Of a DNA stretch of 8,371 bases, positions 4,470 to 8,371 are shown in pieces (position 1 is the first letter of the stretch; every line of letters begins with the position of its first letter). The stretch spans positions 1-8,371 of the forward strand of contig URGI01000077.1 of the NCBI GenBank assembly GCA_900547315.1. The letters are read 5' to 3'. Origin of the DNA: an uncultured Eubacteriales bacterium (GTDB lineage: Bacteria > Bacillota > Clostridia > Oscillospirales > Oscillospiraceae). The notes under the pieces were generated by a model. It made no database searches and was not told the DNA's origin. It saw nothing but the letters and a program-made list of their open reading frames with translations. The position numbers and the translations under genes are program-made.

Positions 4470-7163
4470 TTACCGAATGCTGGCACCGAATTTCCGCTCA
4501 AGCGCGGCGAGAACCTTCTTCACGGTTTCCTCGGCATGGTCGTCGGTGAGAGTCTGGTCGTCGGCGCGCATGGTCAGCGAGAAGGCGACGGACTTCTTGC
4601 CCTCGGAGATGTGGTGGCCGGTGTACACGTCGAAGATACGGCAGCCCTTGAGGTACTGGCCACCCTCGGCCATGATGTGATCCACCATGTCGCCCACAGG
4701 AATCTCAGCGCCGCAGACGACGGCGATGTCGCGCGTGACCGAAGGGAAGCGCGGCAGCGGCTTATACACTGGGATACCGCCGCGCAGGGAGTGCAGCGCG
4801 TCAAAGCTCAGCTCCGCGCAGTACATCTCCGCGTCCACGCCGTAATTGGCGGCGACGGCGGGGTGGATCTGACCGAGTATACCGATGTAGGTCTCGCCGC
4901 ACCAGACCTTGGCGCAGCGGCCGGGGTGGTAGGACTGGTTCTCGCGCTCAGCGGCGAAGTGCAGCTTGTCAATACCGAGGCCGCTGCACAGCTCCTCGAC
5001 CCAGCCCTTGATGCGGAAGAAGTTCATCTCAGGGCCGTATGCGCCCATGGAGACTATCTTCGGCTCGTCGGCCAGACCGTCGGCGCGCTTGAGGTAGATG
5101 CGGCCTATCTCGTAGAGCGCGGCGGACTTGTTGCGGTAGTTGTAGTTGCGGGTCAGAATCTCCAGCATGGAGGGAAGAATGGTCGTGCGCATTATCGAGG
5201 TGTCCTCGCCAAGGGGGTTGAGGATGCGCAGACTGTCGCGCAGCGGGGAATCCGCCGGCATACGGATCTTGTCATAGTAGCTGGGGCTGATGAACGAGTA
5301 GGTGATTATCTCGTCCAGACCCATTGCGCGGCACAGCTCGCCGACGCGGCGCTCGCTCTGCTGCACGGGGGTGAAGCCGCCGCAGGTGCTTATTGCGCCG
5401 GTGAAGCGGGTGGGGATGTTATTGTAGCCGTAGAAACGGGCGACCTCCTCGGCAATGTCGGAGTAGTGCTCAACGTCGCCGCGCCAAGACGGAACGTGGA
5501 TGACGTCGCCGTCAAGCGTGAAGCCGAGGTCGAGCAGAATTTTCTTCATGCTGTCCTTGTCGATATCGGTGCCGAGCAGGGAGTTTATCTTGTCCGGCTC
5601 AAGCAGAACGGTCTTTTCCTCGATGGGCTTCGGCACTACGTCGATGACGCCATCGACGACCTCGCCGCAGCCGAGCAGCTCTATAAGCTCGCAGGCGCGG
5701 TTCACGGCGCGCAGCGTGCCCTGCGGGTCAAGCCCCTTCTCAAAGCGTGCGGATGCGTCGGTGCGCATGCCGAGTGCGGTAGCGGTGCGGCGCACGGAGG
5801 TGCCGTTGAAGTTCGCGCTCTCGAAGAGAACCATCGCCGTGTCGCCGACGATCTCGCTGTTCTCACCGCCCATGACGCCCGCGACCGCGACGGGCTTGTC
5901 AGTGTCGCAGATGCAGAGCATGGAGGGGGTCAGTTTGCGCTCGGTGCCGTCCAGCGTGCGGATGCTCTCGCCCTCGCGCGCGGTGCGGACGTGTATCTCA
6001 TTGTTGCCGACGCAGGCAAAGTCGAACGCGTGCATGGGCTGGCCGTACTCAAGCATGACGTAGTTTGTGATGTCGACGATGTTGTTTATCGGGCGCATAC
6101 CGGCGTTGCGGATACGCTCACGCATCCAGCGCGGGGACGGCGCAATCTTGACGTTCTTGACCATGCGCGCGGTGTAGCGCGGGCAGAGCGCGGCATCCTC
6201 GACGATGATCTTCGCCATTTCGTTGATGTCGCCGCCGGCCTTTGCCTCAACAACCGGCTCGTGCAGCTTCAGCTCCTTGCCGAAGGTCACTGCGGCCTCG
6301 CGCGCGAGACCGATGACGCACAGACAGTCGGGGCGGTTCGGGGTTATCTCAAATTCGACTACATGGTCGTCACGGCCGAGGATAACGGCCATATCGTCGC
6401 CGGGCTTGTAGTCCTCGTTGAGAATGAGGATACCGTCGGAAATGCAGTGCGGGAACTCCTCCTGCTTCGCGCGGAGATCATCCAGCGAAAGTATTGCATT
6501 TTTCTTGGTGTCATAGGCCACAAGATCGCCCGCGTGGACGTTCTGGCAGTCGGTCACGGGATCGGCCGCGGCTTCGCCGAGGTCGAGCGCGACCAGCCAC
6601 AGGCCGTAGCCCTTGTTCTGCACGTCGAGCGCCTTTGCCGCGACGACGCTGCCGAAAATCTTGTCTCCGGCCTTGATGTCGGTGGGGATGGAGGGCTTTG
6701 CGGGATCGATCGGATGATAGTCGCCGAGGATAGCGGCCGGCTTTATCTCCGCGTAGGGGAAATCGTGCAGATCGCAGTCAAGCTCCTTGAGCGAGCAGAG
6801 CATACCGGCGGACTCCACGCCGCGCAGCTTGCCCTTCGTTATCTTCACGCCGCCGGGCAGCAGGGAATTGTGCAGCGCCGCGGGGACGAGGTCGCCGCAG
6901 TGGACGTTCCACGCGCCGGTGCATATCTGCACAGGCTCCGCTTCGCCGATGTCTATCTGCGTGACGAGCATGTGGTCGGAGTTGGGGTGCTTCTCGATGG
7001 AGAGAATGCGGCCGACCTTGACGTTCTTTATCGTCTCGCTCAGGTTCTCGGTCACTTCGACCTTGGAGCCGGAGACGGTCATGGCCTCGGCGAAGCGCTT
7101 GTCGTCATATTCATCAAAGCTCAGGTCGACGAATTCATTGAGCCATTTTCTTGAAAGATTCAT
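4470..7163 (-). CDS. pheT: Phenylalanine--tRNA ligase beta subunit, with enlarged N-terminal tRNA-binding region
   Basis: PheT is the larger subunit of the cytoplasmic (alpha-beta)2 enzyme that charges tRNA(Phe); it binds tRNA and edits mischarged Tyr-tRNA. Visible parts in order: N-terminal MNLSRKWLNEFVDL; EMAP/OB-type tRNA-binding domain (about 45-125, with KHPNSDHMLVTQIDIGE and NVHCGDLV); B3/4 editing region (about 310-500, with NIVDITNYVMLEYGQPMHAFD and AVAGVMGGENSEI); B5 domain (about 518-584, ending SDIAEEVARFYGYNNIP); catalytic-like core (about 590-800); and the anticodon-binding FDX-ACB domain (about 804-897, from RFPSVTRDIAVV). The length of 897 exceeds the usual roughly 800. The surplus lies at about 130-240, between MLCSLKEL and SDGILIL, and contains a second weak copy of the EMAP core. 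AAGGGAG at 7170-7176 sits 6 nt before the ATG. The pheS stop lies 20 nt upstream, so the two genes are cotranscribed under the T-box leader. Confidence 0.95.
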   Translation of the reverse strand: MNLSRKWLNEFVDLSFDEYDDKRFAEAMTVSGSKVEVTENLSETIKNVKVGRILSIEKHPNSDHMLVTQIDIGEAEPVQICTGAWNVHCGDLVPAALHNSLLPGGVKITKGKLRGVESAGMLCSLKELDCDLHDFPYAEIKPAAILGDYHPIDPAKPSIPTDIKAGDKIFGSVVAAKALDVQNKGYGLWLVALDLGEAAADPVTDCQNVHAGDLVAYDTKKNAILSLDDLRAKQEEFPHCISDGILILNEDYKPGDDMAVILGRDDHVVEFEITPNRPDCLCVIGLAREAAVTFGKELKLHEPVVEAKAGGDINEMAKIIVEDAALCPRYTARMVKNVKIAPSPRWMRERIRNAGMRPINNIVDITNYVMLEYGQPMHAFDFACVGNNEIHVRTAREGESIRTLDGTERKLTPSMLCICDTDKPVAVAGVMGGENSEIVGDTAMVLFESANFNGTSVRRTATALGMRTDASARFEKGLDPQGTLRAVNRACELIELLGCGEVVDGVIDVVPKPIEEKTVLLEPDKINSLLGTDIDKDSMKKILLDLGFTLDGDVIHVPSWRGDVEHYSDIAEEVARFYGYNNIPTRFTGAISTCGGFTPVQQSERRVGELCRAMGLDEIITYSFISPSYYDKIRMPADSPLRDSLRILNPLGEDTSIMRTTILPSMLEILTRNYNYRNKSAALYEIGRIYLKRADGLADEPKIVSMGAYGPEMNFFRIKGWVEELCSGLGIDKLHFAAERENQSYHPGRCAKVWCGETYIGILGQIHPAVAANYGVDAEMYCAELSFDALHSLRGGIPVYKPLPRFPSVTRDIAVVCGAEIPVGDMVDHIMAEGGQYLKGCRIFDVYTGHHISEGKKSVAFSLTMRADDQTLTDDHAEETVKKVLAALERKFGASIR

Positions 7164-7183
7164 GTTGTTCTCCCTTCAATATA

Positions 7184-8209
7184 TCAGAACTGTTCGAGGA
7201 AGCGCACGTCGTTCTCAAATATCAGGCGCAGGTCGGTGATCTTGTATTCGCCCATTGCGAGACGCTCAAGACCCATGCCGAAGGCCCAGCCGGAGTACAC
7301 GTCCGGATCAATGCCGCAGCCGGCGAGAACCTTGGGGTGCACCATGCCGGCGCCGAGGACTTCGATCCAGCCCTCGCCCTTGCAGGTGGGGCAGCCCTTG
7401 CCGCCGCACTTGTGGCACTGGATGTCCAGCTCGCAGCTCGGTTCGGTGAAGGGGAAGTGGTGCGGGCGGAAGCGGGTGACGGTGCCCTTGCCGTATATCT
7501 TTTCGACGACGAGGTTTAGCGTGGCTTTCAGGTCGGACATCGTGACGCCCTTGTCGATGACCATGCCCTCAATCTGGTGGAACATCGGGGAGTGCGTTGC
7601 ATCGACCTCGTCCTTGCGGTAGACGCGGCCGGGGGCGACGATGCGGATGGGCAGGGGGCGGGTCTCCATCGCGTGTATCTGCATCGGGGAGGTCTGAGTG
7701 CGCAGCAGGATGCTGCTGTCGTCCTTGAAATAGAAGGTGTCTGTCCATTCGCGGGAGGGGTGGCCTTCGTCGATGTTGAGCTTGGTGAAGTTATATTCCG
7801 CCTTCTCGACTTCGGGGCCGTCGAGAATTTCAAAGCCCATGCCTATGAAGATGTCCTTGATCTGGTCGAGGACGTTGTACATCGGGTGCTTGTGCCCCAG
7901 CGTACTGGTCTCGCCCGGCAGCGTGACGTCAACGGCCTCACGCTCAAGCTTCAGCTCCATGAGCTTGGAGCCAAGCTCGGCCTTGCGCTGCTCGATGGCG
8001 GCCTCAATGTCGCCGCGCAGTTGGTTTGCCAGCTGACCCATGACGGGGCGCTCCTCGGCGGAAAGCTTGCCCATCTGGCGCAGGATGCCGGTAAGCTCGC
8101 CCTTCTTGCCCAGATACTTGACGCGCAGGCTCTCCAGAAGCTCGATGTCGTCGGCTTCGAGAATGGCCTTGATGGAACTGTCTCTAAGTCCCTGCATTAA
8201 CTCTTTCAT
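7184..8209 (-). CDS. pheS: Phenylalanine--tRNA ligase alpha subunit
   Basis: This is the catalytic subunit, 341 residues, a normal length. The start at 8207-8209 has AAGGAG (8217-8222) 7 nt upstream; a longer in-frame reading would run back into the riboswitch and is rejected. The N-terminal 90 or so residues are a charged helical region expected to form the tRNA-binding coiled coil. The class II synthetase core follows: GHKHPM (105-110), LLRTQTSPMQIHAM (168-181), the GRVYRKDEVDATHSPMFHQIEG block (194-215) and motif 3 GMGLERLAMG (311-320). A cysteine cluster, C265-x2-C268-x4-C273-x2-C276, precedes GWIEVLGAGMVHP. This kind of insertion occurs in many bacterial PheS proteins and may bind zinc. 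No truncation or frameshift is seen. Confidence 0.96.
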   Translation of the reverse strand: MKELMQGLRDSSIKAILEADDIELLESLRVKYLGKKGELTGILRQMGKLSAEERPVMGQLANQLRGDIEAAIEQRKAELGSKLMELKLEREAVDVTLPGETSTLGHKHPMYNVLDQIKDIFIGMGFEILDGPEVEKAEYNFTKLNIDEGHPSREWTDTFYFKDDSSILLRTQTSPMQIHAMETRPLPIRIVAPGRVYRKDEVDATHSPMFHQIEGMVIDKGVTMSDLKATLNLVVEKIYGKGTVTRFRPHHFPFTEPSCELDIQCHKCGGKGCPTCKGEGWIEVLGAGMVHPKVLAGCGIDPDVYSGWAFGMGLERLAMGEYKITDLRLIFENDVRFLEQF

Positions 8210-8251
8210 CACGATTCTCCTTGAAAAATACTTGAAATAACTTTGGAAAGC

Positions 8252-8288
8252 AAAAAAATAAGCCCCCGTCCCAAATAGGGACGAAAGC
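8252..8288 (-). terminator. Conditional terminator of the T-box leader
   Basis: On the minus strand GCTTTCGTCCC (8278-8288) pairs with GGGACGGGGGC (8262-8272) around a 5-nt loop, giving 11 bp with three central U·G wobbles. It is followed by TTATTTTTTT (8252-8261). The 5' arm overlaps the segment needed by the antiterminator, as expected for a tRNA-controlled switch ahead of pheS. Confidence 0.9.
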
Positions 8289-8371
8289 ATAGCCTCCGCG
8301 GTACCACCCACGTTCGGCGCACTGCGCCGCACTCAAGGAGCAGTAACGCGCTCCACACGCCGGGGATTGGC
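8252..8371 (-). promoter_or_regulatory. T-box riboswitch, 3' part (upstream part lies beyond the window)
   Basis: Read leftward, the leader shows the T-box GGGTGGTACCGCG at 8297-8309, whose TGGT would pair with the free CCA-end region of uncharged tRNA. Upstream lie two small hairpins: GGAGC (8350-8354) with GCTCC (8337-8341), and CGGCGC (8324-8329) with GCGCCG (8315-8320), in the position of stem III. Downstream, CGTCCC (8278-8283) can pair either with the GGG of the T-box (antiterminator) or with GGGACG (terminator). Stem I with the specifier codon is outside the window, so the Phe specificity (expected UUC or UUU) is inferred from pheST lying directly downstream. Confidence 0.92.

Noticed and set aside
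4536..7154. An uninterrupted 872-codon rightward reading frame exactly opposite pheT
   Set aside because: It is the antisense of a certain gene. Strong GC-ending codon bias in pheT removes stops on the other strand. The translation shows no family motifs and its start has no convincing ribosome binding site.
7577..8200. A rightward 207-codon frame opposite pheS
   Set aside because: It is antisense to a gene with complete class II synthetase motifs; the composition and lack of motifs point to a shadow.
8210..8332. An N-terminal extension of pheS by 41 codons
   Set aside because: It would be encoded by the T-box terminator and antiterminator. The ATG at 8207-8209 has a good AAGGAG site and gives the normal family N-terminus.
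1..8371. A CRISPR array, insertion sequence, prophage or toxin-antitoxin system
   Set aside because: There are no direct repeat arrays, transposase or integrase motifs, or attachment-site repeats. The strand is filled by housekeeping genes and one repair-type operon.

Overview
The window looks like a stretch of chromosome from a Gram-positive anaerobe of the class Clostridia. The best fit is the Oscillospirales/Ruminococcaceae side, though that placement is an inference. The reasons are: coding DNA that is GC-rich at third positions with AT-rich intergenic DNA; strong GGAGG-type ribosome binding sites; a T-box leader ahead of pheST; an IreB-family phosphoprotein; and a YmdB/YhaO/YhaN-type gene set. 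No mobile element, CRISPR array, rRNA or tRNA gene is visible.

Left edge (1-208): the first 21 codons of a small membrane-anchored protein run leftward off the window. A divergent promoter region with an inverted repeat of GTTAAC half-sites separates it from a rightward operon.

Rightward operon (209-3970): a YmdB-type metallophosphoesterase, an SbcD/YhaO-type metallophosphoesterase exonuclease, and an SbcC/Rad50-like (YhaN-type) ATPase with a transmembrane hairpin in its coiled-coil middle. Each gene overlaps the next (4 and 14 nt), which suggests translational coupling. The last two are expected to form a Mre11-Rad50-like pair that handles DNA ends, possibly at the membrane. A hairpin with a short U-run follows.

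Convergent spacer (3971-4117): three consecutive hairpins. The first ends the rightward operon, the last (a perfect 30-bp palindrome) ends the leftward genes, and the middle one is unassigned.

Leftward block (4118-8371): reading from the right, the 3' half of a T-box riboswitch, pheS, pheT and then ireB. Uncharged tRNA(Phe) would antiterminate the leader and raise synthesis of both subunits of phenylalanyl-tRNA synthetase. ireB has its own extended -10 promoter, but no strong terminator separates it from pheT, so read-through is possible.

The most unusual item is PheT. At 897 residues it is about 100 longer than usual. The extra segment sits inside the N-terminal tRNA-binding (EMAP/OB) region and resembles a degenerate second copy of that domain. 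I see no clear-cut new defence or mobile system; the main leads are the PheT insertion and the YmdB-SbcD-SbcC-like operon.
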